A stretch of 64,000 nt of DNA from UPXZ01 sp964634605 (GTDB taxonomy: Bacteria; Bacteroidota; Bacteroidia; Bacteroidales; Paludibacteraceae). Shown here in pieces: positions 18,752-28,017 of the stretch. The notes beneath the pieces are model-generated. The model did not search any database, was not told the DNA's origin, and saw only the letters and a program-made list of their open reading frames with translations. A program made the position numbers and the translations under genes. The DNA lies in assembly GCA_964634605.1 (NCBI GenBank), contig CAZWLJ010000003.1, forward strand, positions 103,702 to 167,701, written 5' to 3'. Numbering within the stretch: position 1 is the stretch's first letter; every line of letters starts with the position of its first letter.

Positions 18752-18919
18752 ATGGCAAAGATAAAATGTTCATATGGTCATTACGGAAACAGCTTGATAT
18801 CAGCATGTTGCAGAGTAAAATTGTCGGATAAAATTTCAAGCCAGTATAATTCAACAGAATTTTATTGGCTTTTTTATGATATAAATTTTTCCCAACCAAT
18901 AAATTATTCCTCATACTGA
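18752..18919 (+). CDS. Putative 55-residue leader peptide of pyrBI
   Basis: An ATG-initiated 55-codon frame begins 10 bp after the -7 element, so it would be translated almost leaderless. It reads through the terminator hairpin at 18838-18876 and stops 16 bp before pyrB. The peptide is rich in Tyr and Ser (MAKIKCSYGHYG at the start, FYWLFYD near residue 38) and has no recognisable domain. The layout, a short ORF translated across an intrinsic terminator just upstream of pyrBI, is that of the enterobacterial pyrL attenuator. There, coupled translation lets RNA polymerase pass when UTP is scarce. The ORF could be chance, since its composition is ordinary and no homologue is known to me. Confidence 0.4.
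   Translation: MAKIKCSYGHYGNSLISACCRVKLSDKISSQYNSTEFYWLFYDINFSQPINYSSY
18838..18876 (+). terminator. Intrinsic terminator in the pyrBI leader (candidate attenuator)
   Basis: A 15-bp stem (AAGCCAGTATAATTC with GAATTTTATTGGCTT, one mismatch and one G-U) has a 4-nt loop and a T6 tract. It lies between the TATCTTTG promoter element and pyrB, inside the leader ORF. It could also terminate readthrough from the frnE-like gene. Confidence 0.7.
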
Positions 18920-18935
18920 CAAATTATCGTCACTT

Positions 18936-19841
18936 ATGAAAAACCACAGCCTTGTATCTATCAGCGATTACAGCAAAGAGGAAATACTTGAAATACTGCA
19001 TTCTGCTGCAGGTTTTGAGGTCAATCCGAACAGGAAAACGCTGGATGGAAAAGTGATTGCAACACTTTTCTTTGAGCCGTCAACACGAACCCGTTTAAGT
19101 TTTGAAACAGCCGTGAACCGGCTTGGAGGACGAATTATCGGCTTTTCAGATTCAACCACGAGCAGTTCGGTCAAAGGTGAAACACTTCACGACACAATCC
19201 GGATGGTGAGTTGCTATGCCGATGCCATCGTGATGCGTCATCCGCTCGAAGGAGCTGCCCGTTATGCTGCCGAAATGTCGCCCGTACCAATTATCAATGC
19301 GGGAGATGGAGCCAATCAGCATCCCTCGCAGACCCTGCTCGATTTATATTCCATCCTCAAAACTCAGGGTACGCTTGAGAACCTGAAAATTTGCCTGGTA
19401 GGCGATCTGAAGTATGGCCGAACAGTTCATTCGCTCATCATGGCCATGTCGCATTTCAATCCGACGTTCCGCTTTATCGCTCCTAATGAGCTTAAAATGC
19501 CCGAAGAATACAAAATTTTCTGCAAAAAGAATAAAATTCAGTTCGAAGAAACCACGGAGCTTGCCGGAAACTTTGATGATGCCGATATTCTGTATGTCAC
19601 ACGGGTTCAAAAAGAGCGCTTTTTAGATTTAATTGAATTTGAACGGGTTAAGAATGTTTACACACTGAAAAACAGCATGCTGGATCATTCTAAGCCGAAT
19701 CTGAAAATCATGCATCCTCTCCCGCGCGTGAACGAAATTGACCAGAATGTGGATGTGAATCCAAAAGCCTACTATTTTCAGCAGGCACAAAACGGACTTT
19801 ATGTACGACAAGCTATTGTGAGTAAAGTTTTAAATGTGTAA
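18936..19841 (+). CDS. pyrB: Aspartate carbamoyltransferase catalytic subunit
   Basis: PyrB, 301 residues, condenses carbamoyl phosphate with L-aspartate in de novo pyrimidine synthesis. The carbamoyl-phosphate motif FEPSTRTR (47-54) is intact, as are HPSQTLLDLY, GDLKYGRTVHSL and the aspartate-loop HPLPRVNEID. Length is normal for the E. coli-type chain. It is followed at once by pyrI, so the holoenzyme is probably the c6r6 form that responds to nucleotides. The upstream leader with promoter, short ORF and terminator suggests transcription attenuation. Confidence 0.97.
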   Translation: MKNHSLVSISDYSKEEILEILHSAAGFEVNPNRKTLDGKVIATLFFEPSTRTRLSFETAVNRLGGRIIGFSDSTTSSSVKGETLHDTIRMVSCYADAIVMRHPLEGAARYAAEMSPVPIINAGDGANQHPSQTLLDLYSILKTQGTLENLKICLVGDLKYGRTVHSLIMAMSHFNPTFRFIAPNELKMPEEYKIFCKKNKIQFEETTELAGNFDDADILYVTRVQKERFLDLIEFERVKNVYTLKNSMLDHSKPNLKIMHPLPRVNEIDQNVDVNPKAYYFQQAQNGLYVRQAIVSKVLNV

Positions 19842-19845
19842 TTTT

Positions 19846-20304
19846 ATGGAAACAAAAAGACTTCAGGTAGCAGCCCTGCGCAACGGAACAGTAATAGATC
19901 ATATTCCGGCGAAGAATTTGTTTAAAGTGTTCTCACTTCTGAATTTACAGGAATGTAAAGAAACAATCACTGTAGGGAATAACCTGAACAGTGAAACTAT
20001 CGGGAAAAAAGGGATAATCAAGATTTCGGAACGGGTACTTTCCGAAGATGAATCCAATAAAATAGCGCTGATAGCACCGAAGGCAAAGATAAATATTATT
20101 CAGAATTTTGAAGTAGTGGAAAAAAGATTGCTTTCATTACCCGATGAGGTTCGTGATATAGTACAATGCCTTAATCCTGCATGCATCACCAATCATCAAC
20201 CGGTTGCCACTTATTTTCATGTTGTAACGGAAGAAAATGAAACCCGCCTGAAATGCCATTATTGCGAAAGGGATGTGAAACTGGAAGATGTCAGGATTAA
20301 ATAA
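19846..20304 (+). CDS. pyrI: Aspartate carbamoyltransferase regulatory chain
   Basis: PyrI, 152 residues, binds the effectors CTP and ATP and bridges PyrB trimers. The nucleotide-binding part holds LQVAALRNGTVIDHIPA. The C-terminal zinc site has the classic four cysteines, CLNPAC and CHYC (about 108-139). The start is placed at the ATG 4 bp after the pyrB stop, which gives the family length. An ATG 12 bp earlier (19834) would overlap pyrB by 8 bp and add MCNF. The short spacing implies translational coupling with pyrB. Confidence 0.95.
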   Translation: METKRLQVAALRNGTVIDHIPAKNLFKVFSLLNLQECKETITVGNNLNSETIGKKGIIKISERVLSEDESNKIALIAPKAKINIIQNFEVVEKRLLSLPDEVRDIVQCLNPACITNHQPVATYFHVVTEENETRLKCHYCERDVKLEDVRIK

Positions 20305-20338
20305 ATCAAGATTATTCGCGAATTTAAACGATTACTAA

Positions 20339-20983
20339 ATGCAAAAAATCAAGCAAAACTCACTTAAAAATCCTCAATCTTCAAAACTCCCGCTTGAGGG
20401 TGTTGGAGAGGAAAGCAGCCATATTTCCTGGAAGCCCGGTACTATGATTTACCCTCTGCCTGCTGTAATGGTATCCTGTGGCGAAACAGAAGAAGAATAC
20501 AATATTCTGACTGTAAGCTGGGTAGGCACTATCTGCACAAATCCGCCGATGTGCTACGTTTCCATTCGTCCGGAAAGACACTCGCATGAAATCATCAAAC
20601 GAACCGGAGAATTTGTCATTAACCTGACAAATGAAGACCTTGCTTATGCTACGGACTGGTGTGGAGTAAAAAGCGGGAAAAAAGTCAACAAATTCAGTGA
20701 AATGAAACTAACGCCGGTTAAAGGTGAAATGGTAAACGCTCCGCTGATCAAGGAATCACCACTCTGTATTGAGTGTAAAGTAAAGGAAATTATTCCGCTC
20801 GGATCGCATGATATGTTTATAGCAGATGTAATAAATGTTCAGGCTGACTCAAAATATATTGACAAAAAAACCGATACCTTTGATCTTGAAAAGGCAAAAC
20901 TGATTGCTTATTCTCATGGTCATTATCATAAATTGGGTGAAGAAATAGGCAAATTTGGCTGGACTGTAAGGAAGAAAAAATAG
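20339..20983 (+). CDS. Flavin reductase-family protein with unusual N-terminal extension
   Basis: This 214-residue protein has a split-barrel FMN-binding flavin reductase domain from about residue 30 (SWKPGTMIYPLPAVMVSCG, VSWVGTICTNPPM, VINLTNEDLAYATDWCG). Such proteins reduce flavin or bind FMN as electron carriers. Homologues usually begin only a few residues before SWKPGT. Here about 28 extra residues precede it, coded by DNA that resembles the palindromic CCCCTTTAGGGG intergenic element found near phoH (TCCCGCTTGAGGG at about 20388-20400). I see no other ATG between base 20339 and the domain, so the extension is either translated or a non-ATG start is used. It follows pyrI by 34 bp. Confidence 0.85.
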   Translation: MQKIKQNSLKNPQSSKLPLEGVGEESSHISWKPGTMIYPLPAVMVSCGETEEEYNILTVSWVGTICTNPPMCYVSIRPERHSHEIIKRTGEFVINLTNEDLAYATDWCGVKSGKKVNKFSEMKLTPVKGEMVNAPLIKESPLCIECKVKEIIPLGSHDMFIADVINVQADSKYIDKKTDTFDLEKAKLIAYSHGHYHKLGEEIGKFGWTVRKKK

Positions 20984-21067
20984 AAACTCAAAACTCACCA
21001 AAAGCGGACAGTGTAAATAAAAATGGAAATAGAAATTTAAATTAAATAATATAATAATTCAAATACG

Positions 21068-22348
<1,281 letters not shown>

Positions 22349-22356
22349 AGAATAGA

Positions 22357-22405
22357 AAGTAAGAGGTAAGAGGTAAGAAATCACTTACTCCTTACCTCTT
22401 GCCTC
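22357..22405. repeat. Heptamer-repeat inverted repeat (GTAAGAG type)
   Basis: Three copies of a heptamer (AAGTAAG, AGGTAAG, AGGTAAG) at 22357-22377 face complementary copies (CTTACTC, CTTACCTC, TTGCCTC) at 22384-22405 across a 6-nt loop. A hairpin of about 21 bp with a few mismatches can form between glyA and phoH. The same heptamer, followed by the same GTAAGTGATT sequence, occurs at 28631-28670. Confidence 0.65.
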
Positions 22406-22413
22406 TGATATAA

Positions 22414-23406
22414 ATGAAAGAAAAAACACATATTAATCTAAGCTCTGATACTGACGAAGCATCTGTATTTACTTTGTCTGAACACACCGACACCACAGTA
22501 TTTTATGGTGTAAATAATGCCAATATGAAGATATTGAAGAATTTACACCCCACTCTTCAGATAGTGGCAAGGGGACATATAATAAAAATTTACGGTAACG
22601 AAAGCGAAGTTCGTACGCTGACTGATAATCTTACACGAATTGAAACTTATGCCCTGAACAATAACAATCTGACTGAAGAGAATATTGTTGAAATTGTAAA
22701 GGGTAATCAACCTAACGAAATCACTTTCGACAACCTGATACTACACGGAGTAAATGGCAAATCCATCATGGCACGCAGCGCCAATCAGCAAAAACTGGTA
22801 AAAGATTTTGAAACAAACGATTTGCTTTTTGCCATCGGACCTGCAGGATCTGGCAAAACGTACACAGCCATAGCTTTAGCGGTTCGCTCACTTAAAAACA
22901 GGGAAATAAAAAAGATTATTCTCAGTCGGCCTGCAGTAGAAGCCGGTGAAAAACTCGGTTTTCTACCGGGCGACATGAAGGAAAAAATTGACCCGTACCT
23001 GCAACCGCTTTATGATGCTCTTCAAGATATGCTGCCCACTGCCAAGCTCAAAGAATATATGGAAAACGGTACTATTCAAATTGCTCCGCTGGCATTTATG
23101 CGCGGGCGCACCCTGAGCGATGCCGTCGTCATTCTGGATGAAGCACAGAATTCCACCACCATGCAGATAAAAATGTTCCTTACGCGAATGGGGCTGAACA
23201 CCAAGATGATAGTCACCGGAGACACTACACAGATCGACTTGCCATATCAGCAGAAATCCGGTCTCATTGATGCTCTGGAAGTGCTTAAAAACACCAAAGG
23301 CATTGCCAGAATTGAATTCGACAAAGGGGATATTGTGCGGCATAAATTGGTGCAGCGGATAGTGGAGGCGTATGAAAAGAGGAAGAAGCCACCCCTCAAC
23401 CCCTAA
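22414..23406 (+). CDS. phoH: PhoH-family ATPase
   Basis: This 330-residue cytoplasmic PhoH-like P-loop ATPase has Walker A GPAGSGKT near 145-152 and Walker B VVILDEAQNST near 236-246, followed by MFLTRMG and TGDTTQIDLP. An N-terminal KH-like region (LHPTLQIVARGHIIKIYG) precedes the ATPase, as in the ybeZ group linked to ribosome maturation. No PIN domain is present, unlike the second PhoH gene at 49.7 kb. The last residues (KKPPLNP) and the stop codon are supplied by a palindromic repeat element at 23391-23412, so the natural C-terminus may have been altered. Confidence 0.92.
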   Translation: MKEKTHINLSSDTDEASVFTLSEHTDTTVFYGVNNANMKILKNLHPTLQIVARGHIIKIYGNESEVRTLTDNLTRIETYALNNNNLTEENIVEIVKGNQPNEITFDNLILHGVNGKSIMARSANQQKLVKDFETNDLLFAIGPAGSGKTYTAIALAVRSLKNREIKKIILSRPAVEAGEKLGFLPGDMKEKIDPYLQPLYDALQDMLPTAKLKEYMENGTIQIAPLAFMRGRTLSDAVVILDEAQNSTTMQIKMFLTRMGLNTKMIVTGDTTQIDLPYQQKSGLIDALEVLKNTKGIARIEFDKGDIVRHKLVQRIVEAYEKRKKPPLNP

Positions 23407-23503
23407 AGGGGAGTTCTAAACATATTTAATTATAAATCAAATAAAAATCTAAAAACTAACAAATAATTACAACGCTCTATATTCCCCTTTAGGGGTTAGG
23501 GGT
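23391..23503. repeat. Pair of inverted CCCCTAAAGGGG elements
   Basis: The left copy, 23391-23412, reads ACCCCTCAACCCCTAAAGGGGA. The right copy, 23483-23503, reads TCCCCTTTAGGGGTTAGGGGT, its reverse complement apart from one inserted base. Each contains the 12-bp palindrome CCCCTWWAGGGG. The 70-bp spacer is AT-rich and holds no gene. The left arm overlaps the end of phoH and the right arm ends 11 bp before purC. Confidence 0.75.
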
Positions 23504-23514
23504 AAATTTTTTAT

Positions 23515-24462
23515 ATGAACGCACTTACTAAAACCGATTTCCATTTCGATGGACAAACCAACGTGTACCACGGCAAAGTTCGTGATGTGTACACCGTGAA
23601 AAATGATTTATTAGTGATGGTGGCTACCGACCGCATTTCGGCGTTTGACGTAGTTTTGCCAAAAGGAATTCCTTTTAAAGGGCAGATGCTGAACCAGATA
23701 GCAGCGCAATTTCTGGACGCTACAGCCGACATTGTTCCCAACTGGAAACTTGCTACACCCGACCCTATGGTTACTGTAGGGCTTCGCTGTGAAGGTTTCG
23801 CTGTGGAAATGATTGTGCGTGGATACCTTTGCGGAAGTGCGTGGAGAACGTACAAAAGCGGCGTGCGTGAAATTTGCGGCGTGAAAATCCCCGACGGAAT
23901 GCGTGAAAACGAAAAATTCCCAACGCCGATTGTAACACCAACTACTAAAGCACAGCAAGGACTTCACGATGAAGATATTTCCAAAGAAGAAATTCTGAAG
24001 CAAGGACTGGCTACTCCGGAAGAATATGAACTTCTGGAGAGATACACGCTCGCCCTTTTCCAACGAGGTACAGAAATGGCTGCCAAACGTGGCCTTATTC
24101 TAGTTGATACAAAATACGAATTCGGAAAGCGTGACGGTAAAATCTACCTGATGGACGAAATCCACACTCCCGACAGTTCACGATACTTCTACGCCGAAGG
24201 CTACGAAGAACGTTTCGCAAAAGGTGAACCGCAGAAACAACTTTCAAAAGAATTTGTACGTGAATGGCTGATGAGTAATGGCTTTCAGGGAAAAGCTGGA
24301 CAGCAGGTTCCGGAAATGACTGATGAAATTGTAAAAGGCATCAGTGAACGGTATATAGAACTATTTGAAAATATTACCGGTGAGAGATTTGTAAAAGCCG
24401 AAACAGGTACAATTTCAGCCCGCATTGAAAAGAATGTGACTGACTATCTGAAAACGGTTTAA
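23515..24462 (+). CDS. purC: Phosphoribosylaminoimidazole-succinocarboxamide synthase
   Basis: PurC, 315 residues, ligates aspartate to CAIR with ATP in de novo purine synthesis. The SAICAR synthetase core shows YHGKVRDVYTV, ATDRISAFDVVLP, GLRCEGFAVEMIVRGYLCGSAW and LILVDTKYEFG. It is of the longer, fungal-like type with a C-terminal extension (KGISERYIELFENITG). Homologous long forms are common in this phylum. It stands alone, 11 bp after a repeat arm, and ends with a strong terminator. Confidence 0.96.
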   Translation: MNALTKTDFHFDGQTNVYHGKVRDVYTVKNDLLVMVATDRISAFDVVLPKGIPFKGQMLNQIAAQFLDATADIVPNWKLATPDPMVTVGLRCEGFAVEMIVRGYLCGSAWRTYKSGVREICGVKIPDGMRENEKFPTPIVTPTTKAQQGLHDEDISKEEILKQGLATPEEYELLERYTLALFQRGTEMAAKRGLILVDTKYEFGKRDGKIYLMDEIHTPDSSRYFYAEGYEERFAKGEPQKQLSKEFVREWLMSNGFQGKAGQQVPEMTDEIVKGISERYIELFENITGERFVKAETGTISARIEKNVTDYLKTV

Positions 24463-24483
24463 AAGAGCATCAGTAATTTATTT

Positions 24484-24526
24484 AACTGTCAGACATTCGC
24501 CGGAAAGAAGTCTGACAGTTTTTTTA
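24484..24526 (+). terminator. Intrinsic terminator after purC
   Basis: An 11-bp perfect stem (AACTGTCAGAC with GTCTGACAGTT) surrounds a 15-nt loop and is followed by a run of T. It lies 22 bp past the purC stop. Confidence 0.9.
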
Positions 24527-24645
24527 TACATTCAGTTTCCGGTGTAAGTGAAAACAGCCAAATCACTTCCAAATGTATTATTATACAAAAGATTGGGTTA
24601 TTCCCATTCCCCTGCTGATTTTCTGAAATGCAGATTCAGAAAAGG

Positions 24646-24676
24646 TTTGAGGCCATAAGTAGTTAACATAATTTTG
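24646..24676 (+). promoter_or_regulatory. Promoter TTTG-19-TAATTTTG for the outer-membrane receptor
   Basis: -33 TTTG (24646-24649) and -7 TAATTTTG (24669-24676) are separated by exactly 19 nt, the preferred Bacteroidota spacing. The expected start is near 24682, giving a leader of about 90 nt. Confidence 0.7.
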
Positions 24677-24744
24677 CATTATTAATTATATATAATTTCC
24701 AAAAAAAACCACTTTATTTACCATCTCTTTCTAAGCTTTTGCAC

Positions 24745-24752
24745 TACTTTTG
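24745..24752 (+). promoter_or_regulatory. Second -7 element (TACTTTTG) for the outer-membrane receptor
   Basis: An exact TAnnTTTG lies 20 bp before the ATG, but no TTTG is present at the right distance upstream. It may be a proximal second promoter. Confidence 0.4.
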
Positions 24753-24772
24753 CATTTTAATTTAACATAATT

Positions 24773-27268
24773 ATGCAAAAAGCCCTAACAACACTACTCT
24801 TAGCAGTAGTATTTCATTTGACCTCATTTACACAGGTTCAGAATTCCGCCTCCGTTTTCTCCATAAAAGGTACAGTTGTCGATTCGGTTTCGAATGAAAC
24901 GGTACCATTTGTCACAGTATCAGCTTCAAATCTCAAAATGCCACTTGTACCGTTCAAACGTATAGCTGCCGATTCGCAGGGTAAGTTTGAATTATCGGTC
25001 AATTCACCGGAAGAAATTATTCTGAAATTTGATGCCGTTGGAATGAAAACAACAATCAGGCGTGTGACTGATTTTTCGAAAAAAGACATCAGTTTAGGCA
25101 CTGTTTACATGACGGCTAACGACAAAATGCTTTCGGAGGTTACCGTAATGGCAGCCAAACCACTCGTAAAAGTAGATCTGGATAAGATTAGCTATGATAT
25201 GAAGTCAGACCCCGAATCACAAACCTCGAATACGCTCGACATGCTTCGGAAAGTTCCAATGGTCACAGTCGATGGAGATGAAAACATTCAGGTGAAAGGG
25301 CAATCCAACTTCAAGATTTTCATGAACGGGAAAGAGACCACCATGATATCGAGCAACCCGTCACAAGTGCTGAAGAGTATTCCGGCCAACACGGTAAAAA
25401 GCATCGAAGTGATAACCGAACCGGGTGCAAAATACGAAGCTGAAGGTTTGGCGGGGATTATCAACATCATTACCGAAAGTTCGCTGAAGGGGTACACCGG
25501 GACTATAAGAGCAGGAGCTGATAATTATGGTGCAGCCAACGGCGGAATTTATTTCTCTACCAAAATCAGGAAATGGGGCATCACTACCAATCTGAATCAG
25601 GGTTTGTTCAGGAATCCTGGTATTTCAATCGAAACAAACAGAGAGAGTTTTTATTCACCGGATTATATGTATTTCAAACAAAAAAATGAGGGAAAAAACA
25701 CGGGAAACTTCCGTTATGGAAGTCTGAGTGTAAGCTATGAAATGGATTCGCTTAACCTCTTCACACTGAGTGGAAACGGATTCGGAGGTGGATATAACAG
25801 CACCACCACAGGAAGTACCAGTCTCCTTTCTCAGTCGATGGAAAAGGTTCAGCAATACAATAATCTGGCTGAAATGAAAGGAATCTGGGGTGGATATGAA
25901 GGAAGTATTGACTATCAGCGCTCATTCAGTAAGAAAGACAAATTGCTGACTACTTCCTATAAAATCAGTTACGCTCCCCGTGGAAGCGACAACTATGTTG
26001 ATATTGAGAATGTTATCAACTATTTTGACAATAAGCAGCACATCAAAAGCAACTCATCGGGAGCGGAGCACACGTTCCAGATTGACTATACCGAACCTTT
26101 CAACAAAAAACACGTGATTGAGGTGGGTGCAAAATACATTTACCGACTGAACCAAAGCGAAAACGATTACCTGCAGTACAGTTTCGCCAACAGCAACTGG
26201 GAACCAATGCCGGGTATTGTCGACAAAAAGATGATTCACTCCAATGGAATTCTGGGCGCTTACGGAAGCTATACCTACAAACTTAAAAAATTCAGTGCCC
26301 GGGCAGGCGGAAGACTTGAGCGAACCAACGCATCCATTAAATACAACGGAGATCAGGCATTTACTCAAAAACCATTCACCAATCTGGTACCTTCAATAAC
26401 ACTGAGTTATCAGACTACTCCCGGATCTAATTTACAGTTAAGTTACACTCAGCGTATCAGTCGTCCTGATATTACGTATCTGAATCCGTTTAAAGATATC
26501 TCGGATCCGAAAAACATATCGCAGGGTAATCCAAACCTGATACCTGAAATCAGCAATTCATTCAACCTGAATTACAATTTATTTACTCAGAAAATCAATT
26601 TTAATTCGAGCTTGTTCACCTCTTTTGGCAATAATTCCATTGAACAGGTGAGCCTGCTGAGAGATACCGTAGTTTACTCAACTTACGAAAACATCGGGCA
26701 TTCACGCAGTACGGGCATATCGGCTTATGTGAGGTGGCAGGTTACCAAAGACTTCAACTGGTATTTCAACGGCAACACCCGTTACACTTACTACTCATTC
26801 ATGCTGAACGAAAAGAAGACCGAAAACCAGGGCTTCAACTACGGAGCTTTTTTGGGGGCAAGCTACACATTGCCGAAAAATTTCAGATTAAATTCAAACG
26901 GCGGATATATGTCGCCTTCGGTTTCGTTACAGGGTAAATCCAACGGTTTTTATTATTACAGTTTGTCGCTTACCAAGAGCTTTTTACAACGAAAACTCAA
27001 CATTTCGGCCACTGCCAATGGTTTTCTCGAAAAATTTGTCAGTTTCAAAAGCACAACAGAAACCGATACATATAAAAGCGAAAACATTTTCACCCGTAAA
27101 TCGCCCCGTTTTGGTATCAGCATAAGTTATACCTTCGGTCAAATGAAAGAACAGATTAAAAAAGCCGAGCGGGGTATTGAAAATGATGACGTGAAAACCG
27201 GTGGAGGAGCGAATCAGGCTCAGGGCGAAACAGGTACTCAATCAGGTACAACCGGTAATCAACGGTAA
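24773..27268 (+). CDS. Outer-membrane beta-barrel receptor (TonB-receptor-like, OMP_b-brl family)
   Basis: The 831-residue exported protein has a signal peptide, then a regulatory-like beta-sandwich at about 28-118 (FSIKGTVVDSVSNETVPFV). A plug-like region follows at about 120-235 (LSEVTVMAAKPLVKVDLDKISYDM, TLDMLRKVPMVTVDGD, EVITEPGAKYEAEGLAGIINI), then a long barrel with LSYTQRISRPDITYLNPF, which is typical of the barrel family that imports or exports peptides and siderophore-like ligands. The tail after the last strands is a short Gly/Gln/Thr-rich stretch without the usual terminal Phe. It has no SusD partner and no operon neighbour. It is likely preceded by two promoters and is followed by a 13-bp-stem terminator. 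Confidence 0.85.
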   Translation: MQKALTTLLLAVVFHLTSFTQVQNSASVFSIKGTVVDSVSNETVPFVTVSASNLKMPLVPFKRIAADSQGKFELSVNSPEEIILKFDAVGMKTTIRRVTDFSKKDISLGTVYMTANDKMLSEVTVMAAKPLVKVDLDKISYDMKSDPESQTSNTLDMLRKVPMVTVDGDENIQVKGQSNFKIFMNGKETTMISSNPSQVLKSIPANTVKSIEVITEPGAKYEAEGLAGIINIITESSLKGYTGTIRAGADNYGAANGGIYFSTKIRKWGITTNLNQGLFRNPGISIETNRESFYSPDYMYFKQKNEGKNTGNFRYGSLSVSYEMDSLNLFTLSGNGFGGGYNSTTTGSTSLLSQSMEKVQQYNNLAEMKGIWGGYEGSIDYQRSFSKKDKLLTTSYKISYAPRGSDNYVDIENVINYFDNKQHIKSNSSGAEHTFQIDYTEPFNKKHVIEVGAKYIYRLNQSENDYLQYSFANSNWEPMPGIVDKKMIHSNGILGAYGSYTYKLKKFSARAGGRLERTNASIKYNGDQAFTQKPFTNLVPSITLSYQTTPGSNLQLSYTQRISRPDITYLNPFKDISDPKNISQGNPNLIPEISNSFNLNYNLFTQKINFNSSLFTSFGNNSIEQVSLLRDTVVYSTYENIGHSRSTGISAYVRWQVTKDFNWYFNGNTRYTYYSFMLNEKKTENQGFNYGAFLGASYTLPKNFRLNSNGGYMSPSVSLQGKSNGFYYYSLSLTKSFLQRKLNISATANGFLEKFVSFKSTTETDTYKSENIFTRKSPRFGISISYTFGQMKEQIKKAERGIENDDVKTGGGANQAQGETGTQSGTTGNQR

Positions 27269-27293
27269 AAGTAATTCATCTTTCAAAAAATAT

Positions 27294-27336
27294 AAAGTTC
27301 GATATTCACGCCGGATAGTGTAATATCGAACTTTTA
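27294..27336 (+). terminator. Intrinsic terminator after the outer-membrane receptor
   Basis: A perfect 13-bp stem (AAAGTTCGATATT with AATATCGAACTTT) has a 15-nt loop and a TTTTA tail, 26 bp after the receptor stop. The convergent smpB gene ends at 27397. Confidence 0.75.
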
Positions 27337-27396
27337 TACTTTCAGAGGAATATAAATTTATTTTTTACCCTCAGGTATATTTTTACAGGCGGTAGA

Positions 27397-27852
27397 TTAT
27401 TTTTTCATTACCCTGTCCATCTCACGCCTGTCGTCCTTTTCCTTCAATGATTGCCGCTTGTCATACATCTTTTTTCCGCGGGCAAGCCCGATTTCGAGTT
27501 TAGCAAGTCCTTTGTCGGTAATAAACATTTTGATAGGGATAATGGTGTTCCCTGTTTCTTTGGTTGCCCTCAGCAGCTTATTAAGCTCTTTCCTGCTAAG
27601 CAGCAGCTTGCGGTCGCGGCGCGGTTCGTGATTATTGTAAGTGCCGAAAAAATAGGTGGAAATATTCATATTCTTCACCCAAAGTTCGTTATTGATAAAG
27701 GTACAATATGTCTCTGTGAGCGAGGCTTTTCCATCGCGGATTGATTTTATTTCGGTTCCGAAAAGCTGAATTCCGGCCACATACCGGTCAATTATCTCAT
27801 AATCGAATGTGGCGCGTTTGTTTTTTATTACTATGGTTGATTTCTTAAACAT
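27397..27852 (-). CDS. smpB: SsrA-binding protein
   Basis: SmpB, 151 residues, carries tmRNA into stalled ribosomes for trans-translation. The start is the ATG giving MFKKSTIVIKNKRATFDYEI. A longer frame to 27951 would pass through the -7 element at 27876-27883. The OB core is intact (GIQLFGTEIKSIRDGKASL, YFFGTYNNHEPRRDRKLLL) and the basic C-terminal tail KKMYDKRQSLKEKD is present. No tmRNA gene is visible in this window. It diverges from the bifunctional nuclease gene. Confidence 0.96.
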   Translation of the reverse strand: MFKKSTIVIKNKRATFDYEIIDRYVAGIQLFGTEIKSIRDGKASLTETYCTFINNELWVKNMNISTYFFGTYNNHEPRRDRKLLLSRKELNKLLRATKETGNTIIPIKMFITDKGLAKLEIGLARGKKMYDKRQSLKEKDDRREMDRVMKK

Positions 27853-27875
27853 CCGGTAAATATTACAATTTTTGG

Positions 27876-27883
27876 CAAATTTA
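27876..27883 (-). promoter_or_regulatory. -7 element (TAAATTTG) for smpB
   Basis: An exact TAnnTTTG on the minus strand lies 23 bp upstream of the chosen smpB ATG. The -33 element is not evident. Confidence 0.5.
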
Positions 27884-27971
27884 AGCATAAGTTGCTGATT
27901 AACGAAAAAAGAATATGCCATATCACCCTGCAAATATAGTGAGTGAAACACTTTTTACTTCAAAAAAAAAG

Positions 27972-28000
27972 TTGTTTCTCTGAAAAATTGCTTATTTTTG
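27972..28000 (+). promoter_or_regulatory. Promoter TTG-18-TATTTTTG for the bifunctional nuclease
   Basis: -33 TTG (27972-27974) and -7 TATTTTTG (27993-28000) are separated by 18 nt, with the ATG 17 bp after the -7. It fixes the gene start at 28018. Confidence 0.7.
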
Positions 28001-28017
28001 CTTTTAATTTTCATAAA

